Source: Cercozoa sp. M6MM (lineage: Eukaryota > Endomyxa: Ascetosporea). Taken from it: 64,000 nt of DNA. The notes under the pieces were generated by a model. That model did not search any database. It was given only the letters and a program-made list of their open reading frames with translations, and was not told the origin of the DNA. The stretch is taken from the NCBI GenBank assembly GCA_040357565.1, contig JBDODJ010000021.1. The stretch is one strand, 5' to 3'. The translations under genes were made by a program, and so were the position numbers. The number at the start of each line of letters is the position of its first letter. The stretch's first letter is position 1. Shown piece by piece: positions 22,095 to 35,092 of this stretch.

Positions 22095-25000
22095 ATGGAG
22101 ATACGCACAGAAGAGGACATTAGCCGCGCGCTGTTGCGAGTGGCCGGTGCGGAGTCAGATGATTCAGTGAAGCGGTACTATACAGTTTTATTACAGAGAG
22201 GTCCGCGAAATGCTTGTTTGTAGTGCTGTCGCAAGTGTGCTTCCTGGAGCACTTCACGCTCTTGCAGTGGCCGAAACAAACAGAGATGGTAGAACTGAGC
22301 TTGCGGTTAGTTTTTGTGTTAATGATACAGTTTTTACAGTTTCGTTTCGAAATGGCGTGTTGAGTGTGTTGTCGCAAATCTCGCTTCAGTTGCCACGTGC
22401 TCGCGTACCTTGACTCTGTCTCAGATTGCTGTCGTTGCTAATATTCACTCGAATGCAGATACCAGCGACAACGGTGAGCGAAATGTCGCTTCCGTCGACA
22501 CCAATGGCTTTGAACACGTTTCTAGGTATAGTTACATTTAGTATATTCTTTGATTTATCCGTCTCATCACCTCTTGTTTGTTTGTTCCTTCCGTGAACTC
22601 AGTGTTTCTTCAAAAAGCGATTGAAAACGACAACGACGAAAGCAGTGCTGCGATGGCACTCAAGCATGCGACTCATTTTGTTCCGACTCTCGCGCGTGAG
22701 CAGAGTGTACCACTTTGAGCTTTTCAAAAAGGTGTCTGCACTTGACTGAAGTTATTGTAGCTCAAGTTGGCCGCTGTGATTCTTCGCATTGGCGCGAAGT
22801 TTGATGCTTCGGAACTTTTGGCGCCTTCAGTGTACACACATCGTGACAACCACTTATACATTTCAGAGTTTTTATTTTTTTGCTGGTAGCACGAATGAAG
22901 TCGTTTTTGCTTTCACCGAATTCGTGCTGACGCAATCACGACCGCTGGAACTTCTGTTGCGCCGATTCTTGCTTCAGCTTTCGCTTCGTTTGTCCGCTGA
23001 CAATGCTTGGATGTACACTTGCTTTGAGTTGAGTTGAGTTGAGTTGAGTTGAGTTGAGTTGAGTTGAGTTGAGTCGCTTTAAATTTGATTGGAGGTGCTT
23101 TTGAGCTGAGGTTGTCTTGACATGTGCAGACTGCGCACATTCACGCTGTTTGTGACCGACAATGACTACACGTCGATTTCGACCGAAAGCGAGCGTGCCG
23201 AGTCGACTGCTCCCGACTGTAACAAGTTACATCTCCTCTGACTGTTGAATTAAAAAAAAACGCTTTTTGTAGTGAAGAAATCAGTTCCGGTGGCGCGATT
23301 CTGCTTGAACACACTTCTAAAAGACGCAAGCGACGGCTGCTTACGCCGAACAAGCACCCTCAAAGCACACGATCGGTATGTCACTAGAACTTCTCGAAAT
23401 AGCACAGCACAAGTGATACCCTCTGCGTGTTGGGCAGATTGTGGCGTATGGCATCGAAAGACAACGTTGTCTGCGCGAACTTGTTTCCTCTCAACTTGCG
23501 GTACACAAGTTGAGTTCAGCAAACCGTTTAGACAAAAGAGTTGTATTTTCAGAGTGCTCGTGGCGCTGGCGCAAGAGTCAGCTCTGTGCACACGTGCGCA
23601 GGTGCGTCAAGGTGCCAGTGCACTGATCGCGTGCTGTGCCAAACAGATGCATCCTCGAGGTACACAGTTTGCGGTCGAGTTTGCTCTGTTAGATTCCGGT
23701 TTTGCAGTGTTGCAAGCTGCGCATCAGCCGATTTTGCGCTTCTTGCAGATGCAGCAAACACTCTTCTCTCACGCTGAATCGCTGCGACTGCGAGCGCTGT
23801 TCGCCTTGCGAGTCGGCACTGCTGTACTGTGATGCTGACTCTGTTTCTAACCTCTTTTACAATATCGCTCGCGTTTTTCAGGACACGACTTTATTGTTGC
23901 AAACCGCGCGGAAACTTGCTGAAAACGGGAGTGAAAAGTCGTTTTTGACCGCGTTTGCTGGTGTGGTTTTTGCTTTGTTTTTCTCATGATTCTGAGTTTT
24001 GATGTCCTTATTTTCAGTTGCACTGGATGCGGTGTTTGTCGAATTCAACGGCAAGAACGAAATCGATCGCGAACGAGCGCAAGTTGTGAAAAACGCGCTG
24101 CTTGGCGTTCTTTCGATGTATCGTTCGACTTGTTTAAACTCAAGTTTCGCTTTGCTAAGTGTTTCTATCATCGTAGTTTGGTGGACACGAGTGCACGAGG
24201 TGTTCAGGTGTGCTGCAAGGCACTGGGTCGTTTGATCCATGTGTCACCGTCTACAGAAGCGATGGTGCGCATGATGTCTCTGGCAGCGCAACAGCAAAAA
24301 CAGGTCACTGACGGTGATCACGATGGTGACTCCATGATCGCGGTGGTCACTGGTGTCTTGACACGTGTCTATCTGGAGGGTGACGGGGCTTTAAAACCTC
24401 TGTCGTTGCCTCCTGTCTCCGATGATTCGAGTGACGAGTTTTTCGAAACTGTTTTGACACGCGCTGAGTGGACACATGCACTCTTGTCGCACATCGCAAA
24501 GGTTCATTCGCTTCAGTTGAGTGTTTTTGGTTTATCTTTGCATATTCTCACAGTCACCAAAGAAGTACGGAATCTTGCTACACAAAGTGCTGCCGGTTAT
24601 TTTGACGTCTGCCACGGTTCGCACGGCACTGAATTTGCGTATTTTGCGGCGCTGTCTGACGCCAGAAGCTCGCTTGAGTGATGAAACGCTCGCTGCGGCT
24701 TTGTCGGATCAGTCTGAAGTCGAAGCGAGTGTGCGAAAAGAACTACTTGACACTCTTGGCGTGCTTGCGCAGTTTTCGACCGCTTCTGTGGTGTACACGG
24801 TACTTTCGATACAGTTGAAACTGGAACGCACACACTTTCGCTCTTGTTTCTCAATGCAGGTCGAAATTGAAGAAACCGACATGCACATGTCACTTCTTAA
24901 ATACCGCGTATACCCCGATCTCCTCACCATAGAAGGTACTTCATTCTTAATTGAACCTTGTGGTATTCGAGCAATCGAGTAGTGCTGCACAAGTGCATCG

Positions 25001-28000
25001 CACACATCGAAAGCAACTTGACCGCAAGCGACATGGACGCTTGCGTGAAGCTGGTTCAGCTTTGTCTCACCAGTCAAACCAAGCAGTTTGAAATCCAGTC
25101 TGACGTGTACAACAGCGCGTTGTGCTGTCTGTTGCTAAACATGCGAAACATGGCACACACTGCTGCTCAGGCCGCGCATATCTGGTTAGTTTTCTTGATT
25201 TCCGCCCGAATGCTTAAAAATACAAGGTTTTTGTTTGTTCAGTTTGATCAACACGCTCAACGAACGTGTCTCCGAAAAAACAATCGCTGCGTTGAAAAGC
25301 TCGATCAAACAAATGCATCTGCCGCGTCGAACCATTGCTGTATGATGCTTTTGTCGAGTTTGAAGCTCGCAGAGTTGATTTTCACAGGTGGAGGAAATGG
25401 CGCGAAATGGCGATTTTTGCGGATCGCTGGTTCTTCTCGATGGTTTGTTTGCTATAAAGTTCTTGTATCGTTTTGAAAATTGTTTTAAAATTGCAGTTCC
25501 TCAAATGAAACGAACGTTGTTGGAAATTTGGGAGCAAGGTATCCATTTACTTTAACTTGAGCTTCTCGGTCAGTTCGAACGTATGTGTTTCTGTAGCAAT
25601 TCTGCGATCAGCAGCAACACGACTCGCTGCTGCGATCAATCTTTTGCGTTCGACACATTGCTTGCTTGCGATTCTGTTGGACCCGAAAAACACGAAACTG
25701 CCGCTAAAAACATCTTTAAACACTCCGCAACTGCGCGAAATCGTTGCTGCTTTGATGCAGCTTGGCATTTCGTTTCTCGACGCATCCGCGCGTATGTCGC
25801 ATTTTTGACTGATCAAGATTAAACTTCATGCTTTCGCGTAGCGACTGCAACAAGTTCGGTGTCCGCGCGCAAGTGTCTATATGTGGCTACGCGCACAGTG
25901 AGTGTCGCGCTCAGATGCGGTGACCTTCTCGATTATTCGTCTGTGCTGGTATTAGTTGTGTTCCGATGAAAATGAGATTGCACTGCTTGAATTTTTAGAT
26001 GGAAAAACTGGCCGAAGAAACCACGAAAATTCAGAAAATGCGCTCAATTTTCCAAGCGCTGACTCGCTTGCAGGTGTGGCTCTTGTTTTTTCCCGGGTCT
26101 TTTTGTAAAGCCCATTTACGTTTAATGCAGCTGATGAAAACCGACTCCGATGCATTGTTGCCGGTGCTTTTGGCGAGCGCTGTCGACAGTGAGGTCTATT
26201 TTCCCGTCTTTTCTCTTTGTCAGTGATGTACGACTTTGGTGCAACTTGCAGGATGCTCAACTGCAAGCGCTTGTGACCATGCCTGTGTGGTACCACAGGT
26301 TCCCTTTTAAAGAGTTGTTGTTCTAGACTGTTGGTGCAGGGACTCGGTTGAGACGCCTCAGAGCACGCAACTGTCGCAACTCACAAAGCAGCGTCTTTCG
26401 AAGCAGTCTGTTTTGGTATCTTCACACCTTTTTGTAATAATATATTGAGAAAATAACGGGTTTCGTTAGTTGCGAATGTTGCCGTTGTGCTGCGATTCGG
26501 AACGAAATGTTTCTGCGGTGTTTCGCCGCTTGTTCCGCGAATGCTCTGGCGTAGCTGAAGCTTCGTTTGATCGTTGCATGGAGTTGTGGCTTTCGCAAGG
26601 TATAAAACTTTTTGAATTTTTCTAGTTTGCGTTTTGTCTGTACAAGTCTTGTTGAGCAGGTGATAGACATGAAATCTGCGTGCGAAACATTGTCGATGAC
26701 AGTGAAAGAGAGTACGCAACTCTTTAGTGCATATGTACCTTGAATTCGAATGTTGATTCTCTCCTGTAGCAACATGGAAATTCGTCGGAATGCGATGATT
26801 TTGGCGCACAAAATTTCCCAATTTAATCAAGCGTATCTTTAGTTTCTTTCATCTTGTTGAGTTTGGGTAGTTTCTGTTGTTTTGTTGCAGAATCTCGCAG
26901 GTGTCGGAGTTGTATCGCGTTGTGCTCATGGCACTTGATGACGTTCATGTAGCAACTGAACTTGATAATTTTCGATCTTTGAAATGTTTCTCAAAAACGA
27001 TTGTGCAGCCAGAGGTGGCGCATATCGCACTCAATGCAAACAAAGACGTGCGTGATTACTGCCTCAAGTATTATTTGTTTGAGTCTTGTTGGATTTTGCA
27101 GTTAAATTCTGTAAACTGCAGCCACGCGGATGCAGAAGAAATGCGAAAAATCGTAAAAGTTTCGCTGTTGCAAATTGACGCGCGCGCATTGCTTCATCGT
27201 ACAGTCCTATATGTGCCTGCATTGGGTTGCATGCTCGCTGAACCTTGTTCTGATCGTGCTTAGCACTGAGTATCGCTGCTTTGGCAACTGTGGTTCAAAG
27301 CGTTCCAGCTCTACTGGAGCAGACGCATCTGTCGCTGCTGTCGCGTGTCGCTTCGGTTCTCTGCGATGCACAGGGCAAAGGCGAGGCGCAACTCGGCATT
27401 CCTCTTGGCACGATCACGCACGCGATGGATGTAACTTTGTTTGGATGGTTTTTTAATTTCGCAACTGAAATTGCAGCTCTGAAATTGCAGCTGTTGATGC
27501 GAAAGTTGTGTGCGGTGATTTTGCTGGTATTGTGCAGGTGTTGATTCGACACGTGAAAGAGAGCGATGCCGTGCCTTCAGTGCAAAACGCGTTGCTGGAC
27601 TGTCTGCGACGCGGTTCGCCGGCGGTGTCGCATCTGATCAAACTGGGCTCATTAGACGATAATCTCGTCTCGCATGTTTTGCACATCCTGCTGCCTCGTG
27701 GTACCATACACATCGGGAAGGGGTAGATGCAGGGGTAGATGGATGTGCACCAGGCACGGAGAAGAGCAGCGAGGAGAGCGTGCGAATGCTGGAGACGTGC
27801 GAGTGTCCGCAGAGTGTGCAGTTGCTGCTGCTGCAGTTGCACCTGTGGTACCTGGACACATCGCTGTCTGGTGGGCAGGTAGTCTTTCCCCTACCCTACC
27901 CCTACACTACCTCTACACTCCTCCCTTAACCCTTTAACCGCCCAGAGTGACTCGGAGAAACGCCGACTGGCGGTGCGGACCCTGAGGTACTGGAGCACAC

Positions 28001-29379
28001 GAAACACGACGCTGCCCGCCGGTGCGCGCCGACTGACGGCGGTGGCTCGCTTCGATACCGACGTCGACGTGCGCACGCTGGCCAAGGCGGCTGCGGCCGA
28101 TGCGTCAATCTCGACTGCTTCCTTCGTGCGACAGGCGCTGCTGGGGTGCTTCCCCCCTCTTAACCCCACCCTTCTTACCTTTACTTTTTTACCCCTAGGG
28201 ACATGTCGTTGGTGGAGACCACAGAGAGACTTGTGCAGTCGCAGGCGTACTCGCTGCGTGCCTGTGGTCTGCAGGCGCAGGAGGATTTTGCGAGACACCT
28301 GATGGCTGTCATTGCACCTGTATCACCACTTCACCCACCCCCTGTTGCCCTCCGTTGTACACCCTATTGTACACCCTTCCCTACCCCCAGGCAAAGAAGG
28401 AAAAAACGGAGCTCCTGCAGAGACTGGTGCGCGGAAGCGAAGCGTTGCTGAGACGCGACTGGGAAGGCCGCAAACACGCCGTTTCTCTTTTCGCCTTTTT
28501 GTTGCTGTCACTGTGCAAGTTGGGTAGGTTTACCCCCTTTGCTCCCTCCCAATCGACCCTCTTACCCTCACTTTATCCCCCAGGCAACCCAGTGGAGGCG
28601 GAACTGCGCACGTTCTGGCAGTCGCAGCAGACGCCGGTGGACGTCGAAATCTACGCCGGTGTCGATGCCGTCATGCGCAAGTTCTCCGCGCAGATCGACC
28701 TGTCTTTTGTGCTGCACGATATGCTGCTGGTCGACACTGGTACTATCTTTACCCCCCCCCCCCCCCCGCACTTGACCCACAATGTACTGTAGAGCAACTG
28801 AACGAGGCGCAAATTTCGGTGTACGCGCGGAACTTGGCGCGTTTCTGCGCGCTGTTTCCGCAGCGAGTTTCGCCGTCGACTGTGTGTGAGCAGCTGCACC
28901 GCATGTCCTCTCGGGTAGTTCACTTTACCTCCCCTCCCTGCACACTCCTACCCCCCCCCCCCCTGTCAGACATGGCCAGCGCGACTGGGTGCTTTGCGCG
29001 CGTTGGAAGTGCTCAGTTCGCTGTCGTCGGCGCTGCTGCTGACGGAGGCAACGACGCCGCGGATTCGCGAGCTTGTGGTATTACCCTCACTCCCATCTTA
29101 CCCCCCCCCCCATCCCTCTCCCAGGCCTCAGGACTGTCGCAGTCGCTGCTGCGAACGACGGCGTTGTCGACGGCGCTGGCCATTGTGAGACGACACCGCA
29201 CGGCACTGGGCACTGACACGGTGAGTGCGTGGCATCAAGCGGCAGTGGCACTAGTGCAGAGTGCCACCAGCGGCAGTGTCGCTGACGTCGATGACGCCGC
29301 CGCCAGTGTCGACACTGCACGTGCGGCCGAACAGCTCCGTCTGGCGCGACAGCTCGTACGCCTGCTACAGGCACCGTGA
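22095..29379 (+). CDS. Very large helical-repeat-type protein, unidentified
   Basis: A 7.3 kb gene of many short exons, probably over 1,500 residues, starting MEIRTEEDISRALLRVAG. Exons such as FLQKAIENDNDESSAAMALK, LKLAAVILRIGAKFDAS, GASALIACCAKQMHPR, KNALLGVLS, ARGVQVCCKALGRLIHVSP, VRKELLDTLGVLAQFST and VQNALLDCLRRGSPAVSHL are amphipathic helices in the style of HEAT/ARM solenoids. It ends RLARQLVRLLQAP. I see no enzyme motif or membrane segment. I considered large solenoid families (Fanconi, integrator, symplekin-type) but cannot support any. Exons and introns up to about 27.5 kb are AT-richer. From 27.9 kb they become GC-rich with C-tract introns. Several joins in 24.7-27.3 kb are not resolved, so a split into two genes is not excluded. 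Confidence 0.6.
23026..23075 (+). repeat. GAGTT pentanucleotide tandem repeat
   Basis: Nine perfect GAGTT units followed by GAGTC, inside a presumed intron of the large helical-repeat gene. Confidence 0.95.
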
Positions 29380-29569
29380 CACTCGCACCAGCACCACCGT
29401 GCGCTACGCTACGTTTAGTTAACTAAACGGAACGGCAGTTCGATGACCACATTTTTCAGTTTTATCGTCTCATCATCGAGGCTCTTTTTTTTTGCGCTGC
29501 TGTGTGCGGAAGATTCTTTTGCGGATTTCACGTGCGCTGGTGTGTGCTTGATACGTGTAAATTGCAAGA
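29380..29569. promoter_or_regulatory. Upstream region of ChaC-aminotransferase gene
   Basis: 190 bases with a GTTTAGTTAACTAAAC palindrome near 29413 and a T8 run. It holds the 3' end of the previous gene and the promoter of the next, on the same strand. Confidence 0.35.
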
Positions 29570-32569
29570 ATGAGTCGATCTACATCATCGCGATCAGCAA
29601 TGTCGGTGCCCGGTAAAAAAATTGTGCGCGCAAAATTGCCCCTCCACGCGGATACGTGTGTTTCCTCAGAGTCGGCGGACGAGTTGTCGTCAGCAGAGCT
29701 GGACTCTTTGCGACCTCTGTGGTTGTTTGGTTACGCGAGCGTGGTGTGGAAGCACTGGGACCTGCCGGAGCCGGCGCAGCGAAAGTGCGTCGCAACAGCG
29801 AAAGGTGTCTGCCGGCGCTTGTGGCAAGGCAGTGCCGATCACCGTGGTATAGAACAATAGTACTTAAGACAGTAAAGTGGGTTAAACAGGTTAACATGGG
29901 ATAGAGGGTGGTTTAATTCGTTTTCCTAAAACATTTGCTTCAGGAAGTCCACTGGCTCCGGGAAGAGTGTGCACACTGCTGCCGTGTGAGACTGCACAGG
30001 GTTGCTTCCTCTATCACTTGGCACTCCCTTAAGCATCGATCGCATTCTTAATCTCCTGACTGAACCCTGATCACCTGATTGCCCCTTTAATTATGCAGGT
30101 CAGGCGAGTCACAGTGATCCACTGTGGCAAGGCTACCTGCCCGAGGACTTTTATGCCAAGGACGGCGACGACAATGCCGTGCACAAGGTTTACCCCCCCC
30201 CCCCCCTAGTCCTACCCCTTAACCCCTAGTCCTACCCCCTCCCCCGTATCCCTTTTATTCCCACCTAGGACACTTGCACCGGCATCGCACTCTGCTTCGA
30301 CGACGCACACCGTGACGCTGTGCTGCAGCACCTCAATTTGTAGCCACCCTATTCGTGTCCCCCTTAATCACTTGAAATTAAAGGTTCCACAATGTAGCCG
30401 CGAAAGAGGTGGCTACAAACAAATGATCGTTCCGGTGGTTCTGCACGATGAGGCCGGCAACGAGACTGAGTAGCTTTACCCCTACCCTTACTCCCTGCCC
30501 CCCTTTACCCCCCTACAGGGAAGTGAGAGCGCTGGTTTTTGTTGGCGACGTCAACAACGTCAATTTCGTGGGACGAGCGCCGCTGAGTGAAATCGCGGCT
30601 CAGGTAGTTTCTTACCCCCCCTTCCCCTTACCTCCTACCTCCTACCGACCCCCCCCCCCCCCAGGGCGCCCTGTCGCACGGTCCGTCAGGCGCGAATGCC
30701 GAGTACGTCCTCAGACTGGACGAGGCACTAAGGACGCTGCTGCCTGGCGGTCGCGCGATCGATCGGCACATTGCACTTGTAGCCAGAGGCATTCGGCACG
30801 TGCATGCGACCACGTGTCACAACGTGTCCCCCAGCACCGTCTCCTTGGTGCCAGGACCGTCGTCATCGAACCTCTTCCTCGGCAGTCCCGATGTCAGTAC
30901 CTCATGTTTTTTTTTCATTTTTTGTTTTTCGTATTTTCTGACATCCGCGCGGATGTTTTTTTTTTAAATAATTTGTGTTCAGTGGACGAGTTTGTTGACG
31001 ACTACCGCATGGCGACGTCGCTGATCTGCGAGATCGCCAAGTGCGACACTGCCGTCATTATGTCGGGCGAGGCCATGTAGCTGTGTTTTTACCATCCTTT
31101 ACTCCCTTTCCCCCCCCCCCCCCCCAGGGTGACGCTGTGGGCGGCGCTGCGGTCGACGCTGTCGCCGGCGGAGCGCGTGGTGTCGATTGACGCCGGAGTG
31201 TTTGGTGGCGGCATAGGCGACATGGCGGCGGCATGTGGTGCCACCGTCACACGACTGAGTCGGCGCTACGACACCGTCTTTGGCGTCACTGACGGTACCT
31301 CTTTCACTGGGGGATCAACTGACTGGTGGATCAACTGACTGGGGGATCAACTGACTGGGGGAGCAGACGGCGACGCCAACGACGCGGATTTCGACGAACT
31401 CGAGCGTCTACTGACGCAGCTCGGCACCGTGCGACTGGTGCCTTCTGACTCACCTTCTACTGATCGATCGTGATCGATCATTTGCGATCATTATGTGGTC
31501 ACTGTGTGGTCAGTGATCGATCATTGTGTACAGGTGACACTGGTGCACTGTGACACGCCAAGTGGCACGCTGGTGCCGCCCTTCGTCTTGCGACGTGTCG
31601 CAGACATCGCGCGGAAGCATGGCGTATCTTTACCCCCCCCCCCCCACCCTACCTCCCTACCCCTACCCCCTACCTCCCTTCCTACCCCCTACCTCCCTAC
31701 CCCTACCCCCTACCTCCCTACCCCTACCCCCTACCCCTACCCCAGGCCTTGCTGATGGTGGACGCGGTATCGTCGTTCGCGGCCTGCGAGACGGAGCTGT
31801 CGTGCGCCGACCTGGTGTGCCTGGGACCGCAGAAGGCGCTGTCGCTGCCGCCGACACTGGGCATGCTCGGCTTGTCGCAACGTGCCTGGGACAGGGTGCG
31901 TCAGCGACAGTACGTTGGCTACGAAGCTTTGCTGCCCTTTGACTTGGCCACCTTCAGTCGCGGCTGCTTCCCTTGTACCTACCCCTACCCCCTACCCCCT
32001 ACCTCTACCCTACCCCCTACCCCTACCCCCCGGGCAGACACAATGGAGTGGCAAAGTATCCGGCGACTGGCACAGCGACTGCGCGAGATCGTCCAAGTGC
32101 AGCGACTCGACGTCTTTCGCGATCGGCACCTGCGCGCACAGGCGCTGGTTCGCTTCCGTGCCAGACAGATGGGCCTGCGCTGCTTCGCTCAGGATGCCGT
32201 GGCGGCACCGTCTTGCACTGCTGTACTACTTCTGACCTTGCACCTCTCCTGCTTACCCTACCTGCTTACCCTACCTGCTTACCCTACCTGCTTANNNNNN
32301 NNNNACCCTACCTGCTTACCCTACCTGCTTACCCTACCTGCTTACCCTACCCCCCCCCCCCCCAGTTGCTAGTGCCGTCGTATACGACGTGGGACGAACT
32401 GGACGCGGCACTCCGTTCGCGCGGACTTGTCCTGGGCGGCAGCTACGGCCGTCTGCATGGCAAGGTCTTCCGCATCGGACACATGGGCCAGCAGACCGAC
32501 CTGCGCATGCTGCGACGCGCCTTGGACACCCTCGAGGCCGCTTTGAAGCAACTCAAGGCGTCGGATTAG
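29570..32569 (+). CDS. ChaC glutathione cyclotransferase fused to class V aminotransferase
   Basis: Two enzymes in one reading frame. The N-terminal half is a ChaC gamma-glutamylcyclotransferase, which splits glutathione to 5-oxoproline and Cys-Gly: LWLFGYASVVWKHWDLP, RRLWQGSADHRG, PLAPGRVCTLLP, then RERGGYKQMIVPV, ALVFVGDVNNVNFVGRAPL and GPSGANAEYVLRLDEAL. The same exon (about 30664-30897) runs on through RHIALVARGIRHV into VSLVPGPSSSNLFLGSP, the usual start of the alanine-glyoxylate/serine-pyruvate type aminotransferases. That half continues GEAMVTLWAALRS, LVHCDTPSGTLVPP, LLMVDAVSSF, LGPQKALSLPPTLGM (PLP lysine), and GKVFRIGHMG. It ends QLKASD, not a peroxisomal signal. Introns contain C tracts and tandem repeats, one with a 10-N gap. 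ATG 29570 is the start. Confidence 0.88.
31627..31745 (+). repeat. C-rich intron filler (TACCCC units)
   Basis: The intron between ARKHG and ALLMVDAV consists almost entirely of a C11 tract and reiterated CTACCCC/TACCTCC units. Confidence 0.9.
32247..32346 (+). repeat. 13-base tandem repeat with 10-N gap
   Basis: Units of ACCCTACCTGCTT repeat on both sides of ten N (32295-32304) in the last intron of the fusion gene. The gap is most likely a collapsed repeat. Confidence 0.9.
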
Positions 32570-32644
32570 TCCACGGTGGATAATGGGTACGGTAGGGTGA
32601 TTCATTGGATTTCGGTGAGTTAGTTCTGTCTTCTATCAACAAAA

Positions 32645-32951
32645 CTAGTAGACCGTTAGAAACGAAACAAAATCATCCCTGCCCTTGTCGCCGTACACGA
32701 CAAGCTCCATTTCCTCAAAGGTGGCGCCATTGCATGTGGATCGCAGTCGGAAAGACGGCCCGGGATAGTAGACCTGGAGCCCTAAGCTGCATGCGCTTGC
32801 AGTTCTTGAAAACGGCGATCTCGTCACGGGCGAAGCAGTTTTTCTGCGCACGCGCCTTCATGGCGTTGATTTTGGCTCGAAACTCCTCGTCGTTCAGGGT
32901 TTGCCGTTGCAGTCTTTGTTGCACGAAATTTCCGACTTCTTTTCTGGTGAA
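32645..32951 (-). CDS. Small unidentified gene, 3' exons
   Basis: Not recognised. A minus-strand exon following CACCAG at about 32951 reads KEVGNFVQQRLQRQTLND, then EEFRAKINAMKARAQKNCF. With a 46-base intron removed (GTGACGAG...GCTTAG) it joins in frame to LQVYYPGPSFRLRSTCNG, then TFEEMELVVYGDKG, and ends FVSFLTVY before TAG at 32645. The first exon with the start codon was not found in the 240 bases before PP1. The helical basic segment followed by beta-like sequence gives no function. The stop is 75 bases from that of the convergent fusion gene. Confidence 0.4.
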
Positions 32952-33003
32952 CAGCGAGATCGGAGAATTACGTCACCGCAGTGACTGTACGTCAGAGACA
33001 GTG

Positions 33004-33031
33004 GGGAATCCTACCGTAGGGGAGGATTCCC
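33004..33031. repeat. Short inverted repeat
   Basis: GGGAATCCT and AGGATTCCC (nine-base arms) flank a ten-base loop. A second CTACCGTAGGAT-like copy lies at about 33047-33059. Confidence 0.7.
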
Positions 33032-33187
33032 GAGACAGTGCTATTGCTACCGTAGGATACGTGGCACTGAGCACAGACTACCCAAGTACTGTGAAGGACA
33101 TGGTATCAATGAACACGACAGGGGGAAGCCAACAGCGCCATCGCATACAATTGTACTCGGCGCACTAGTACCGCATACAATTGTGCT

Positions 33188-34614
<1,427 letters not shown>

Positions 34615-35092
34615 CTGCCATTGCACAGACCATTGAAGCGCAGCACGCACCCGCACATACACGACACACCAAGAGCAACGGCACGAAAAAAAAGCTCAAC
34701 CCACCACAAACTCTCGCTGCGGCTCGGTACCTCCAACTGCTGTCCCCGTGGTCCCTACAGGCACACCCGCTTTGTGAGAGTGTCCACGACGGCCCCAGGG
34801 AGTCCTGGTCCAGGAACGACCAGCTGATCCTGCATTTGTACAAGTAGACGGCAGTCCGGCTCAGTGACCGTTTTGCAAATTCACAGAGTTCTCTAGATTA
34901 TCAGTGTGTGTCAGTGTGGCTCTGCGGTCAGGTTGTTACTTTGACGTGTCTTAGACGGCGATCGAAGCACCAGTGACCACAGTGATTTGCGGATTGCTGT
35001 GGTAGAAGGAAGGTGTTTTTATCAGTTTCACTGTTTGCTGTGTACCTTGAACGTTCGGTTGTGTTTAACAGTTGAGCGAAGTGGAACTTTGG
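34615..35092. promoter_or_regulatory. Divergent upstream region, PP1 and IKS1-like kinase
   Basis: 478 bases. No ATG occurs in the plus direction between about 34905 and 35092, which supports 35093 as kinase start. No named element is visible. Confidence 0.4.
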
